From Nitrobacter vulgaris (GTDB taxonomy: Bacteria; Pseudomonadota; Alphaproteobacteria; Rhizobiales; Xanthobacteraceae), in NCBI RefSeq assembly GCF_002028545.1, contig NZ_MWPQ01000039.1:1-64000 (forward strand): DNA of 64,000 nt, in the 5' to 3' direction. The stretch's first letter is position 1. Every line of letters begins with the position of its first letter. The position numbers and the translations under genes were made by a program. Below, piece by piece: positions 34,939-44,060 of the stretch. The notes beneath the pieces are model-generated. The model saw nothing but the letters and a program-made list of their open reading frames with translations. It made no database searches and was not told the origin of the DNA.

Positions 34939-37900
34939 TCAGACGGCCTGAACGTCCACGACCCCCGACACCGCCTTGATCGCGCCGGCGATCTGAGGCG
35001 AAACCCGAAAGCGGCCCGGAAGCTTTATCTCCACCTCCGTTTCAAGGTCCAGCAACATCACCAGCGAGACGTCACCGTCGCCGGCTTGCCTTGACGCTGA
35101 AACTCCGGCGCCCCCGGCCGGGTTACCGCTTTCGTTTGCCAGAAGACGTTTTTCGATCGACTCGAGCGGCTTGGAATCGCGCAGGAAAATCCGCAGACCC
35201 TTCTGTGTCTTGGCCGCGGCATCGTCGAGCGGCTCGGCACGGGACACCCGCGCCCGCACATCCTCTCCCTGCAACTCCGCGTCGAGTTGCAACAGCACTG
35301 CTGCTCCCGGCTCAAGTACGTCCCGAAATAGCGCCAGACCTTCTGAAAACAGCACCGCCTCGAAATGGCCGGTCGGATCGGACAGGCCGATGATGCCCAT
35401 CTTATTACCGGTCTTGGTTCGCCGCTCCATCCGCGAAAGCACCGTCGCGGCTACTTTGCCGGCGGTCGCACCAGCCTTCACCGCGCGGGAAAATTCGATC
35501 CAGGACTGGACGCGCAGCCGCTTTAGCGCTGTCGCATAGTCGTCGAGCGGATGCCCCGAGAGAAAAAACCCAACCGCCTCATATTCGCGCCTCAGCCGAT
35601 CAGCAGGCAGCCAAGCCTCCGCCCGAGGCAGCATGATGTCGGGCGCGTCCGCCATGCCGCCGAACATGTCATTCTGACCGAGTATCGTTGCCTCGTGACT
35701 GCGCTGGCACGCGGCAAGGATCGCCTCGGCGCCGGCGAACACGCGGGCGCGATTGGGCTCGAGCGCATCGAACGCTCCGGCGGCTGCGAGGCTTTCGATC
35801 ACGCGCTTGTTGATGGCACGTGGCGGCACCCTGGCGGCGAAGTCGGCCAGCGAGGTAAAAAAGCCGTTCTTGCGAGCTTCGACGATCAGTTCGACCGCGT
35901 GTGCGCCCACCCCTTTCAGCGCGGCCAGCGCATAACAAATAACGCCTTCGCTCACCTCGAAGGTCGCGCCAGAGCGGTTGACCGACGGCGCTTCGACCTT
36001 GATGCCCAGGCGGTGGGCTTCCGCGCGAAATTCCGAAAGCTTGTCGGTGTTGCTCATGTCGAGCGTCATTGACGCCGCCAGAAACTCGACGGGGAAATGC
36101 GCTTTCATATACGCCGTCTGATAGGAGACGAGCGCATAGGCCGCCGCATGGCTTTTGTTAAATCCGTAATCAGCGAATTTCGCCAGCAGCTCAAAGATCG
36201 TTTCCGCTTGGCCTTTGGGAACGCCGCTTTTTACGGAGCCGGCAACGAAGATCGCGCGTTGCTTTTCCATTTCCGCGCGGATTTTCTTGCCCATCGCCCG
36301 CCGCAGCAGGTCGGCGTCTCCGAGCGAGTAGCCGGCCATAACTTGGGCGATCTGCATCACCTGTTCCTGATAGATGATGACGCCGAAGGTTTCCTTCAGG
36401 ATCGGCTCGAGCATTGGATGAAGAAACTCCGCCTCCTCCTCGCCGTGCTTGCGCGCGCAATAGGTCGGAATATTCGCCATCGGCCCCGGCCGATACAGCG
36501 CGACCAGCGCGATGATGTCCTCGAAACGGTCCGGGCGCATGTCCACCAGCGCTCGCCGCATACCCTGGCTTTCAACCTGAAACACGCCGACCACGTCGCC
36601 TTGCGCCAGCATCTGGTAGCTGGGTGCATCATCGAGCGGCAGTGTGGCGAGATCGACGTGGATATTGCGCTGCTTTAGCAACTTCACCGCAACGTCAAGA
36701 ACGGTCAGCGTCTTCAGGCCGAGAAAGTCGAACTTCACGAGGCCTGCCGGCTCCACCCACTTCATATTGAACTGAGTCACCGGCATGTCAGACTTTGGAT
36801 CGCGATACAGCGGCACGAGTTCGCTCAAGGGGCGATCGCCGATCACGATGCCCGCCGCATGGGTCGAGGCGTGACGTGTCAGCCCCTCGAGGCGCTGGGC
36901 GATATCGAACGCGCGTGCCACTACAGGATCCTCATCGCGAAACGCTTGAAGCTTCGGCTCCCCTTCGATCGCCTGCTTCAACGAGACCGGCGCTGCGGGA
37001 TTTTGCGGCACCAGCTTGGTGAGCTTATCCACCTGACCGTAAGGCATCTGCAGGACGCGGCCGACGTCGCGCAGCACGCCCCGCGCCTGTAGCGTGCCAA
37101 AGGTGATGATTTGCGCGACCTGATCGCGACCATAACGCTTCTGCACGTAGTCGATGACCTCACCGCGCCGTTCCTGGCAGAAATCGATGTCGAAGTCCGG
37201 CATCGATACGCGTTCGGGATTGAGGAAACGCTCGAAGAGCAGGCCGAACCGGATCGGATCGAGATCGGTGATCGTGAGCGCATAGGCTACCAATGAGCCG
37301 GCGCCGGAACCACGTCCGGGCCCGACTGGAATTCCCTCGGACTTGGCGTATTTGATGAAGTCCGCAACGATCAGGAAGTAGCCCGCATAATTCATGCGAG
37401 TGATGACGTCGAGTTCAAAACCAAGGCGCGCGCGGTAGTCGGTCTCCATCATTCCAGTCGAGACGCCGTGCACCGCTAGCCGCTTCGCAAGCCCCTCTTC
37501 CGCCTGCCGCCGCAATTCAGCAGCTTCATCGTTTTTGCCGTCCGCCGCGGCGGCGTCGGAGGCCACTGTAAAGTTCGGAAGGATCGGCTTGCGTGTCATG
37601 GGCCGGAACGCGCAACGTTCTGCGATTTCAACCGTGGACGACAACGCTTCGGGGATGTCGGCAAACAGGACAGCCATTTCCGCGCGGGTTTTGAAGCGAT
37701 GATCGGAAGTCAATTGCTCGCGTTCGGTCTCCGCAACCAGGCGACCGCCGGCGATACACAGCAAGGCGTCATGGGCCTCATAATCATCGGAGCTGGCAAA
37801 ATACGGCTCGTTGGTTGCAACCAGCGGAAGACCCTTCGCATAAGCGAGGTCGATCAACGCACCTTCGACTCGCCGTTCCTTGTCCAGGCCATGACGCTGC

Positions 37901-38463
37901 AACTCCACGTAGAGCCGGTCGCCGAAAATCTTGGCGAGTTGATCGCAGCGAGCAATCGCAAGCGCTGAATGATCGGCGGTGAACGCCAACGCCACAGGGC
38001 CCTCCGGCCCGCCGGTCAAGGCGATCAAACCTTCGTTCTCACCCCGAAGCCACTCCCAACTGATGTGCGGGCTGTAATGCACCGGCGTTTCGAGGAACGC
38101 CCGGGAGTTCAGTCTCATCAAGTTACGATAACCGACCTCGCGAGTCGCCAGCAGGACGATTCGGGCGGGTGGAAGCGCATTCCGCGCATTGGCGTCCTGA
38201 TCTCCGAAATCCACTGCCAGTTCACAGCCGATGATCGGCTGAATGCCCTGGCCCGCGACCTTGTCGGAGAATTCCAGCGCACCGAACATATTGTCGGTAT
38301 CAGTGAGCGCCAATGCCGGTTGGTGATCCGCCCTGGCGAGCTCCGCCAGTTTCTGGATCTTGATCGAGCCTTTCAACAACGAATAGGCCGAATGGACATG
38401 CAGGTGAACGAAACCTGCGTTAGCCGCGACTGTTTTCTGGATCATGGCTTCTTGAGCAATCAT
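34939..38463 (-). CDS. dnaE: DNA polymerase III alpha subunit
   Basis: An 1174-residue replicative polymerase. The N-terminal PHP domain is seen in GFVHLHVHSAYSLLKGS (about 16-32). The catalytic triad region is PGRGSGAGSLVAYALTITDL then VSMPDFDIDFCQERRGEV (about 450-467), and the thumb and fingers follow. A helix-hairpin-helix and OB domain come at the end (GIIGLSDPTGHFEAVLFSEG). I start at MIAQEAMIQ. The ATG six codons on is equally possible, and the much longer open frame upstream covers a separate small gene and is not part of this protein. It is followed by rpsB and preceded by the SOS-controlled small gene. Confidence 0.96.
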   Translation of the reverse strand: MIAQEAMIQKTVAANAGFVHLHVHSAYSLLKGSIKIQKLAELARADHQPALALTDTDNMFGALEFSDKVAGQGIQPIIGCELAVDFGDQDANARNALPPARIVLLATREVGYRNLMRLNSRAFLETPVHYSPHISWEWLRGENEGLIALTGGPEGPVALAFTADHSALAIARCDQLAKIFGDRLYVELQRHGLDKERRVEGALIDLAYAKGLPLVATNEPYFASSDDYEAHDALLCIAGGRLVAETEREQLTSDHRFKTRAEMAVLFADIPEALSSTVEIAERCAFRPMTRKPILPNFTVASDAAAADGKNDEAAELRRQAEEGLAKRLAVHGVSTGMMETDYRARLGFELDVITRMNYAGYFLIVADFIKYAKSEGIPVGPGRGSGAGSLVAYALTITDLDPIRFGLLFERFLNPERVSMPDFDIDFCQERRGEVIDYVQKRYGRDQVAQIITFGTLQARGVLRDVGRVLQMPYGQVDKLTKLVPQNPAAPVSLKQAIEGEPKLQAFRDEDPVVARAFDIAQRLEGLTRHASTHAAGIVIGDRPLSELVPLYRDPKSDMPVTQFNMKWVEPAGLVKFDFLGLKTLTVLDVAVKLLKQRNIHVDLATLPLDDAPSYQMLAQGDVVGVFQVESQGMRRALVDMRPDRFEDIIALVALYRPGPMANIPTYCARKHGEEEAEFLHPMLEPILKETFGVIIYQEQVMQIAQVMAGYSLGDADLLRRAMGKKIRAEMEKQRAIFVAGSVKSGVPKGQAETIFELLAKFADYGFNKSHAAAYALVSYQTAYMKAHFPVEFLAASMTLDMSNTDKLSEFRAEAHRLGIKVEAPSVNRSGATFEVSEGVICYALAALKGVGAHAVELIVEARKNGFFTSLADFAARVPPRAINKRVIESLAAAGAFDALEPNRARVFAGAEAILAACQRSHEATILGQNDMFGGMADAPDIMLPRAEAWLPADRLRREYEAVGFFLSGHPLDDYATALKRLRVQSWIEFSRAVKAGATAGKVAATVLSRMERRTKTGNKMGIIGLSDPTGHFEAVLFSEGLALFRDVLEPGAAVLLQLDAELQGEDVRARVSRAEPLDDAAAKTQKGLRIFLRDSKPLESIEKRLLANESGNPAGGAGVSASRQAGDGDVSLVMLLDLETEVEIKLPGRFRVSPQIAGAIKAVSGVVDVQAV

Positions 38464-38587
38464 CGGGCCGAATCGGCACGGGCCGACCCGCAGCGAATGA
38501 ATGGTGAGGGCTTGCACCTGGTGAGTCCATCCGAAACCCCCACACCCGCGCGGCTGTTCTCGCTTTCCCCAGTCCGCCGGACCTCGC

Positions 38588-38689
38588 TCACGAAAGTTGA
38601 GGAATAAGCTGCGCCCAGACGGCAACCATTCCAACGAACAGCACGATCGACGCCAGCGCCGACGCCTCCTCCACAAACATTCTCAACAT
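38588..38689 (-). CDS. 33-residue single-helix membrane peptide under LexA operators
   Basis: A short gene with AGAGGAGGG seven bases before ATG, an unusually strong ribosome binding site. The product starts MLRMFVEEASAL, then a hydrophobic run (ASIVLFVGMVAVWAQLI, about residues 13-29), then PQLS and a TGA stop. It is therefore a one-helix inner membrane peptide. Upstream lie two inverted alphaproteobacterial LexA boxes (38711-38743), so transcription should rise after DNA damage. I recall near-identical short peptides in Bradyrhizobium genomes. In Caulobacter the SOS-induced 29-residue membrane peptide SidA blocks cell division; this gene may play a similar part, though I see no sequence proof. 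dnaE begins 125 bases downstream and may be co-induced. Confidence 0.75.
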   Translation of the reverse strand: MLRMFVEEASALASIVLFVGMVAVWAQLIPQLS

Positions 38690-38710
38690 GGTTCGGCCCT
38701 CCTCTGACTA

Positions 38711-38743
38711 GAACATAGGAGGAACATTGTTCCCTTTATGTTC
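38711..38743 (-). promoter_or_regulatory. Twin inverted LexA (SOS) operators
   Basis: GAAC-N7-GAAC at 38711-38725 and GTTC-N7-GTTC at 38729-38743, three bases apart. This direct-repeat box is the known LexA target in alphaproteobacteria, and here two copies face each other. They lie between the small peptide gene and a possible -35 TTGACT (38748-38753, - strand), so LexA bound here would block its promoter. Confidence 0.8.
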
Positions 38744-38811
38744 TAAAAGTCAAGTAAGGACGACCTTGGAACAAATCCCTTGGTTAATGGCGCGGGTTTC
38801 GCCGACCACCA

Positions 38812-39024
38812 TCACTTGCGTGGCCGCTTGGTCAATTTGTAGGACCACCACGCCGTTGCGTGGTTCCAGCTTTTGATAGGTAGGCTACAGACGTCACAAT
38901 CTGCATGCCCCGTGTCCTTAAACGGACTGGTATAGACCGTCACTGCGTAGACGGCGCCGCAACCAGAACAGGTATATTCACCGCCGTCGCGGCTTCGCAC
39001 GCCAGGTTTGAGTTTCTGAGCCAT
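38812..39024 (-). CDS. Small zinc-ribbon-like hypothetical protein
   Basis: A 70-residue protein with two CxxC pairs: GEYTCSGCGAVYAV (about 15-28) and GHADCDVCSLPIKSW (about 39-53). Between them is VTVYTSPFKDT, and the end is a basic LTKRPRK. The layout fits a zinc ribbon. I recall close relatives in Bradyrhizobium ('KPGVRSRDGGEYTCSGCG'), all unnamed. It is transcribed toward the SOS region but begins upstream of it, so read-through is possible. Function is unknown. Confidence 0.65.
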   Translation of the reverse strand: MAQKLKPGVRSRDGGEYTCSGCGAVYAVTVYTSPFKDTGHADCDVCSLPIKSWNHATAWWSYKLTKRPRK

Positions 39025-39197
39025 AAGGGGCCGATAGCGCTCCTTGGTCCACTTCGCAAGTCGTTTCGTTTGCCGCGAAGAGACAAACTACCAAAGGTTC
39101 AGGCGCGGCTTAGTTGAGAAGAAATGACCTGCCGTATCTCACGTGGTTACCGTCGAACGGGAAAAGCCTGAGTCGGGATTCCTAAGAGTCTTTCATT

Positions 39198-39248
39198 TGA
39201 CGCGTTTTCTTCACGCGAACCGGATTCCACTTCGCTCAAAAACGCTTC
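39198..39248. repeat. Dispersed palindromic repeat, family A, copy 3
   Basis: Reverse orientation: GACGCGTTTTCTTCACGCGA, CCGGATTCCACTTCGCTC, AAAAACGCT. It lies about 20 bases beyond the pyrF stop codon. It matches copy 1 closely and copy 4 well. Confidence 0.75.
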
Positions 39249-39267
39249 AGCTTTCGAGAGATAAGCC

Positions 39268-39990
39268 TTAATCCGGGCGCAACGCATCCGCCATTTCCTG
39301 AATGATCGCTTGCGCGGCGGCTTTTGGATTATCCGCGGCGTAGATCGGCCTGCCCAACACCAGGTAATCCGCCCCCGCACGCATGGCTTCAAACGGTGTG
39401 GCCACCCGCTTCTGATCATGCTTGGCGCCGCCGCTCGGGCGGATACCAGGCGACACGATCATCAGCTTGTTGCTGGTCTGCTTGCGAAGCTCGGCGACTT
39501 CCAAGGCCGACGCGATGACGCCATCGACTCCAACCTCAAGCGCCCTCTTCGCGCGTGCAACGACCAAGTCTTCGACGCTGCACTCGAATCCCATTTCCTT
39601 GATATCCTCGGCATCCATGCTTGTGAGCACAGTGACGCCGAGAACCTTCATGTCGGAGTTGCCGCGACCGGCGACGGCAGCTTTCATGATGCTCGCAACG
39701 CCATGCACGGTCAGGAAGGTGATCTTCAACTCGGCTGCCTGGGCGACCGCGCGTTGAACGGTCTCTGCGATGTCGTAATATTTGTAATCCAGGAAAACCC
39801 GCTTGCCCTCCGCAATGAGTTCCCTGGCAAATTCGTTTCCGCCGACGAGTTGCAGCCCTAAACCGACCTTGTAAAAAGAGACTTCGTCGCCCAAGTCCCG
39901 AACGAGCTTCCTTGCATCCTCGATATTCCAGTAATCGAGAGCGACAATCAGCTTCTCACGGGCGAGGTCGAGATAGTGTGAGCCGGTCAT
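39268..39990 (-). CDS. pyrF: Orotidine 5'-phosphate decarboxylase
   Basis: A 240-residue TIM-barrel enzyme making UMP. Active-site elements: [17 protein letters not shown] (about 14-30), the Asp-Lys-x-x-Asp set in [14 protein letters not shown] (about 65-78), the loop [14 protein letters not shown], and the phosphate-binding end [11 protein letters not shown] and [16 protein letters not shown] start at ATG of MTGSHYLDL; the reading frame is open nine codons further to a TTG. It stands between a DUF3551 gene (divergent) and the zinc-ribbon gene. Confidence 0.94.
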   Translation of the reverse strand: MTGSHYLDLAREKLIVALDYWNIEDARKLVRDLGDEVSFYKVGLGLQLVGGNEFARELIAEGKRVFLDYKYYDIAETVQRAVAQAAELKITFLTVHGVASIMKAAVAGRGNSDMKVLGVTVLTSMDAEDIKEMGFECSVEDLVVARAKRALEVGVDGVIASALEVAELRKQTSNKLMIVSPGIRPSGGAKHDQKRVATPFEAMRAGADYLVLGRPIYAADNPKAAAQAIIQEMADALRPD

Positions 39991-40221
39991 GCCGCGGGCC
40001 ACCTCAATGCTTGTCAAAGGACCTCGAAAGTTCGAGGGTTGGTTAGCCTGACACCGAACTTTTGAAGTTTTGCGTTTAGCGAGATGGAACTACTTCAGGC
40101 GAGGATATATATCAATATGCGGGGCAGTCACACGCCCACCTGCAAGCTTTGCGACTTGATAACTTGATACGCGGCCAAAAAGCGAAAGTGCTTATCAGTT
40201 CATTCATTCAGGAATCATTTG

Positions 40222-40473
40222 ATGCGCGGAACTTTCATCGCTCTAGCTCTGATTTTCTCGTGCGCCACAGCTAACGCCCAGAACTGGGACCCCCGTTATC
40301 CGGTCTGCCAGATGCTTTACTCACCGGTCACGATGAGTGACTGCCGCTTTGAAACCATGGAGCAATGTAGGGCGTCAACAAGGGGCTTGTACGCCCAATG
40401 CATGGAGAACCCCTATTTCGCCGGCACGCCAGACGATCGGAGGCGGCCACGACGACGACACCACTACCAATAA
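40222..40473 (+). CDS. DUF3551 small exported protein
   Basis: An 83-residue protein with a signal peptide (about 1-20, ending ATANA). The mature part has the DUF3551 pattern: YPVCQMLYSPVTMSDCRFET, then MEQCRASTRGLYAQCMENPY, with four conserved cysteines that could form two disulfide bonds. The tail is arginine-rich (RRRPRRRHHYQ). DUF3551 proteins are abundant in Bradyrhizobium, and their role is unknown. The ATG at 40222 is used rather than the TTG just before it. It is the only + strand gene between pyrF and lolD. Confidence 0.8.
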   Translation: MRGTFIALALIFSCATANAQNWDPRYPVCQMLYSPVTMSDCRFETMEQCRASTRGLYAQCMENPYFAGTPDDRRRPRRRHHYQ

Positions 40474-40509
40474 TCAAGACGAAAGTTGGCGCCGTCTGGT
40501 CAAATCCCT

Positions 40510-41208
40510 TCAGTCGAGTTCGACCACGTGACCGTTCTCAAGCGATACTCGCCGGTCCATCCGATCTGCGAGTTCCAAGTTGTGCGTCGCGATCAGCATT
40601 GCCACCTGAGTCGCTTTCACAAGCTGCATCAGCGCATTGAACACATGATCTGCTGTTTGGGGATCGAGGTTGCCGGTCGGTTCATCGGCAAACAGCACCC
40701 GCGGCGCGTTGGCAACGGCACGCGCGATTGCAACCCGCTGCTGTTCTCCGCCGGATAACTCCGCCGGACGATGGGTGACGCGGTCCTCGAGCCCGAGATA
40801 AGCGAGAATTTCGTGTGCGCGCTTGACCGTCTCTGCGCGCTTGAGACCGCGGATCATCTGCGGCAGCATAACGTTTTCAAGCGCGGTGAACTCCGGAAGA
40901 AGACGGTGCGACTGATAGACGAACCCGATATCGGTGCGCCTTATCTGCGTACGCTCAACGTCCGAGAGACTGGACGTCGCGGTTCCTCCGATATAGACCT
41001 CCCCTGCATCAGGGCTTTCGAGCAGTCCGGCAATATGCAGCAGGGTTGACTTGCCCGATCCCGACGGGGCCACCAGCGCAACGGACTGGCCCGCCCACAA
41101 GGCAAGCTTCGTGCTGTCCAGAATGGTCAGCCTCGTTTCACCCTGCGTATATTGACGCCTGATATCGTGAAGATAAACAACCGGTACTTCCTTCGTCTCT
41201 TGCTCCAT
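40510..41208 (-). CDS. lolD: Lipoprotein-releasing ABC transporter ATP-binding subunit
   Basis: A 232-residue ABC ATPase. Walker [10 protein letters not shown] (about 49-57), Q-loop [20 protein letters not shown], signature [14 protein letters not shown] (about 145-158), Walker [15 protein letters not shown] and the H-loop ATHN. It powers transfer of outer membrane lipoproteins out of the inner membrane together with LolC/E. I start at MEQETKEV. It lies seven bases after the permease gene lolC and is clearly in one operon with it. Confidence 0.95.
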   Translation of the reverse strand: MEQETKEVPVVYLHDIRRQYTQGETRLTILDSTKLALWAGQSVALVAPSGSGKSTLLHIAGLLESPDAGEVYIGGTATSSLSDVERTQIRRTDIGFVYQSHRLLPEFTALENVMLPQMIRGLKRAETVKRAHEILAYLGLEDRVTHRPAELSGGEQQRVAIARAVANAPRVLFADEPTGNLDPQTADHVFNALMQLVKATQVAMLIATHNLELADRMDRRVSLENGHVVELD

Positions 41209-41215
41209 GTCGGGC

Positions 41216-42496
41216 TCACTCGTACCGCAGGGCATCGACGGGATCGAGCCGCGCCGCGCGCCATGACGGATAAAGAGTCGCGAGAAACGACAGCGTCAGC
41301 GCCATGATCACAACGGCGCTGGTCTCCCGAACATCGATTTCGGCCGGCAGTTTGGACAGGAAGTAAAGCTCAGGTGAGAACAGCTCCGTGCTGGTAAGCC
41401 ATGAGAGAAATTCGCGGATCGACTCGATATTGAGACAGATCACGAGCCCCACCACAAAGCCGGTAAGCGTGCCGACCACGCCGATTGCCGCCCCCGTGAT
41501 CAGGAAGATACGCATGATCGCTCCCTGAGAAGCGCCCATGGTGCGCAAAATGGCGATATCGCTCCCCTTGTCTTTGACCAGCATAATCAGCCCTGAAACG
41601 ATATTCAGCGCCGCGACCAGGACAATCAGCGTCAGGATCAGAAACATCACATTGCGTTCGACCTGGAGCGCATTGAAAAACGTCGAATTCCGCTGCCGCC
41701 AGTCGACCAGAAACACCGGGCGGCCCGCAGCTTCCGTCACCGACGCGCGGTATTCAACGATCTTGTCCGGATTGTCCGTATAGACCTCGATCGCGGTGAC
41801 ATCGTTGGCGCGATTGAAATAGGCCTGCGCCTCAGCCAGCGGCATGAATATGAAGGTGGAATCGTATTCCGACATCCCGATTTCGAACACCGCCGCGATC
41901 TTGTACGGCTTAATGCGCGGTGTCGTGCCCATCGGAGTTACGGCCCCGCGCGGTGCGACCAGCGTCACGCTGTCGCCTGCGTGCAGCGAGAGTTGATCGG
42001 CAAGACGCCGGCCGATGGCCACGCCTTGTCCGTCGTCGAACCCGTCGAGCGTCCCCTGTTTGATATTCTGGGCGATGGAGGTGAGATTGTTGAGATCATT
42101 AGCCCGGATGCCCCGGACGAGCACACCGGCGGCATTATACGGCGAAGACGCGAGCGCCTGACCGTCGACGACAGGCGCGGCAAGCCGTATCCCCTGCACC
42201 TGACTGATACGGTCCGCAACGTCCTTCCAGTCGGTGAGCGGCGACTCCAGCGGCTGAACCAAGAGGTGCCCGTTCAGGCCAAGGATCTTGCTAAGCAGTT
42301 CCGTGCGAAAGCCATTCATGACAGCCATCACGATAATCAGCGTGGCTACGCCGAGCATGATGCCGAGGAACGAGAAGCCGGCTATGACGGAGATGAACCC
42401 TTCCTTCCGCCGCGCTCGCAGATAGCGCCCGGACAGCATCCACTCAAAGGCGGCAAACGGCTTGGTTCGAAGCGGCTCGTTCATGGTCTCATCCAT
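41216..42496 (-). CDS. lolC: Lipoprotein-releasing system permease (LolC/LolE type)
   Basis: A 426-residue membrane subunit with the FtsX/MacB-like topology: one N-terminal helix ([20 protein letters not shown]), a large periplasmic domain (about 50-270; [36 protein letters not shown]-like region) and three C-terminal helices. The ending [18 protein letters not shown] is the family signature. Alphaproteobacteria usually have a single LolC/E-type permease. The alternative start is four codons further in. It is cotranscribed with lolD. Confidence 0.93.
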   Translation of the reverse strand: MDETMNEPLRTKPFAAFEWMLSGRYLRARRKEGFISVIAGFSFLGIMLGVATLIIVMAVMNGFRTELLSKILGLNGHLLVQPLESPLTDWKDVADRISQVQGIRLAAPVVDGQALASSPYNAAGVLVRGIRANDLNNLTSIAQNIKQGTLDGFDDGQGVAIGRRLADQLSLHAGDSVTLVAPRGAVTPMGTTPRIKPYKIAAVFEIGMSEYDSTFIFMPLAEAQAYFNRANDVTAIEVYTDNPDKIVEYRASVTEAAGRPVFLVDWRQRNSTFFNALQVERNVMFLILTLIVLVAALNIVSGLIMLVKDKGSDIAILRTMGASQGAIMRIFLITGAAIGVVGTLTGFVVGLVICLNIESIREFLSWLTSTELFSPELYFLSKLPAEIDVRETSAVVIMALTLSFLATLYPSWRAARLDPVDALRYE

Positions 42497-42569
42497 CTTT
42501 CGATAATCCCATGATTCGCGGCCAATTGTGGCCGGAATGGCATTGAATGCCGCGCGCGGTGGATAATCG

Positions 42570-43889
42570 CTACGTCATCAACCGCGCAATCGCATCCTCC
42601 AACGCGACATGCTCTCGCGCCCCGTCGCTCCGTCGCTTGATCTCGACCTTGCCTTCGGCGAGCCCCTTCGGGCCCACCATCACCTGCCAGGGAATGCCGA
42701 TCAGGTCGGCGGTTGCGAACTTCGCGCCTGCCCGCTGGTCGGTGTCATCGTAAAGCACGTCAACTCCCCTGGCGGAGAGTTCGCGATAGAGCCGTTCACA
42801 TGCCGCGTCAGTATCACTGGCGCCTTGTTTCAGATTCAGGATCGCCACCGCGAACGGCGCCACGGCGTCCGGCCATTTGATGCCCGTCTCATCATGACAG
42901 GCCTCGATGATCGCTCCGACGAGACGGGAGACCCCCACTCCGTAGGAGCCGCCATGGATCGGCTGCTCAATGCCGTCGGGGCCAGCCACCAGTGCCTTCA
43001 TCGAGTCGGAATACTTGGTGCCGAAATAGAAGATCTGACCGACCTCAATGCCGCGGGTATGAACGCGTCTCTCTTCCGGAACCTCGTGCTCATAGCGCGA
43101 CCCATCATGCACGTCCTCTGTCGCGGCATAGGCTGTGGTCCATTGCTTGACGATCGGCGTCAGATCGCCATCGTAATCCACATCCATGTCAGGTACCGGA
43201 AGATCGAGAACATCCTTGTCGATATAGACGCCGGATTCTCCGGTCTCGGCGAGAACGATGAATTCATGACTGAGATCGCCGCCGATCGGGCCGGTCTCCG
43301 CCCGCATCGGAATCGCCTTCAATCCCATACGCGCGAATGTGCGCAAGTAAGCGACGAACATCCTGTTGTAGGATCGCCGCGCGCCAGCTTCATCGATATC
43401 GAAGGAATAGGCATCCTTCATAAGGAATTCGCGGCCGCGCATGACGCCAAAACGGGGACGCTGCTCGTCACGGAACTTCCACTGGATATGGTAGAGATTG
43501 AGCGGCAGGCTTTTATAGGAACGGATATAGCCGCGGAAGATCTCGGTGATCATTTCCTCGTTGGTCGGACCGAACAGCAGCTCGCGCTTGTGGCGATCCT
43601 GAATCCGCAGCATCTCCGGTCCATAGGCATCGTAACGCCCGCTCTCGCGCCAGAGATCCGCGAGTTGCAGCGTCGGCATCAATAGCTCGATCGCGCCGGC
43701 GCGGTTCTGCTCCTCGCGCACGATCGCCTCGATCTTCTTGAGCACCCGAAGACCCAGCGGCAGCCAAGCATAGATGCCGGCCGCCTCCTGGCGTATCATG
43801 CCTGCCCGCAGCATCAGCCGGTGCGAGACGATCTCGGCTTCCTTCGGGGTCTCCTTCAGAATCGGCAAAAAAAACCGCGACAATCGCAT
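42570..43889 (-). CDS. proS: Prolyl-tRNA synthetase, short alphaproteobacterial type
   Basis: A 439-residue class II synthetase without the inserted editing domain found in the E. coli enzyme (about 570 residues), as usual for alphaproteobacteria. Class II motifs: [20 protein letters not shown] (about 39-58), [20 protein letters not shown] (about 132-151) and [20 protein letters not shown] (about 315-334). The start MRLSRFFLP is chosen by family likeness; the longer frame adds 37 atypical residues rich in Cys. It precedes lolC by 73 bases, a widely conserved neighbourhood. Confidence 0.95.
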   Translation of the reverse strand: MRLSRFFLPILKETPKEAEIVSHRLMLRAGMIRQEAAGIYAWLPLGLRVLKKIEAIVREEQNRAGAIELLMPTLQLADLWRESGRYDAYGPEMLRIQDRHKRELLFGPTNEEMITEIFRGYIRSYKSLPLNLYHIQWKFRDEQRPRFGVMRGREFLMKDAYSFDIDEAGARRSYNRMFVAYLRTFARMGLKAIPMRAETGPIGGDLSHEFIVLAETGESGVYIDKDVLDLPVPDMDVDYDGDLTPIVKQWTTAYAATEDVHDGSRYEHEVPEERRVHTRGIEVGQIFYFGTKYSDSMKALVAGPDGIEQPIHGGSYGVGVSRLVGAIIEACHDETGIKWPDAVAPFAVAILNLKQGASDTDAACERLYRELSARGVDVLYDDTDQRAGAKFATADLIGIPWQVMVGPKGLAEGKVEIKRRSDGAREHVALEDAIARLMT

Positions 43890-44060
43890 GGGCAGGCCTG
43901 GAATCGCTTGGAGACACGGACGCTGGCAGTGAAACCGGATCGGCCAGCAAAATACAAGGTCTGCAAGACGACAAGCCGCGCAAAAGCGACGGAATTTCAC
44001 GTTTTCGGAGTCAGTCGAAAGAATAAAGCAGAGTTTGATTCAACGCAGTTAAAACGGACT

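Noticed and set aside
38464-38676. N-terminal extension of dnaE by 71 residues
   Set aside because: The extension is arginine-rich and non-homologous, and it crosses the independent SOS small gene in another frame.
43890-44060. Regulatory RNA between proS and the CopC-CopD gene
   Set aside because: A gene-free 170 bases, but no conserved hairpin or riboswitch-like pattern could be found by eye.
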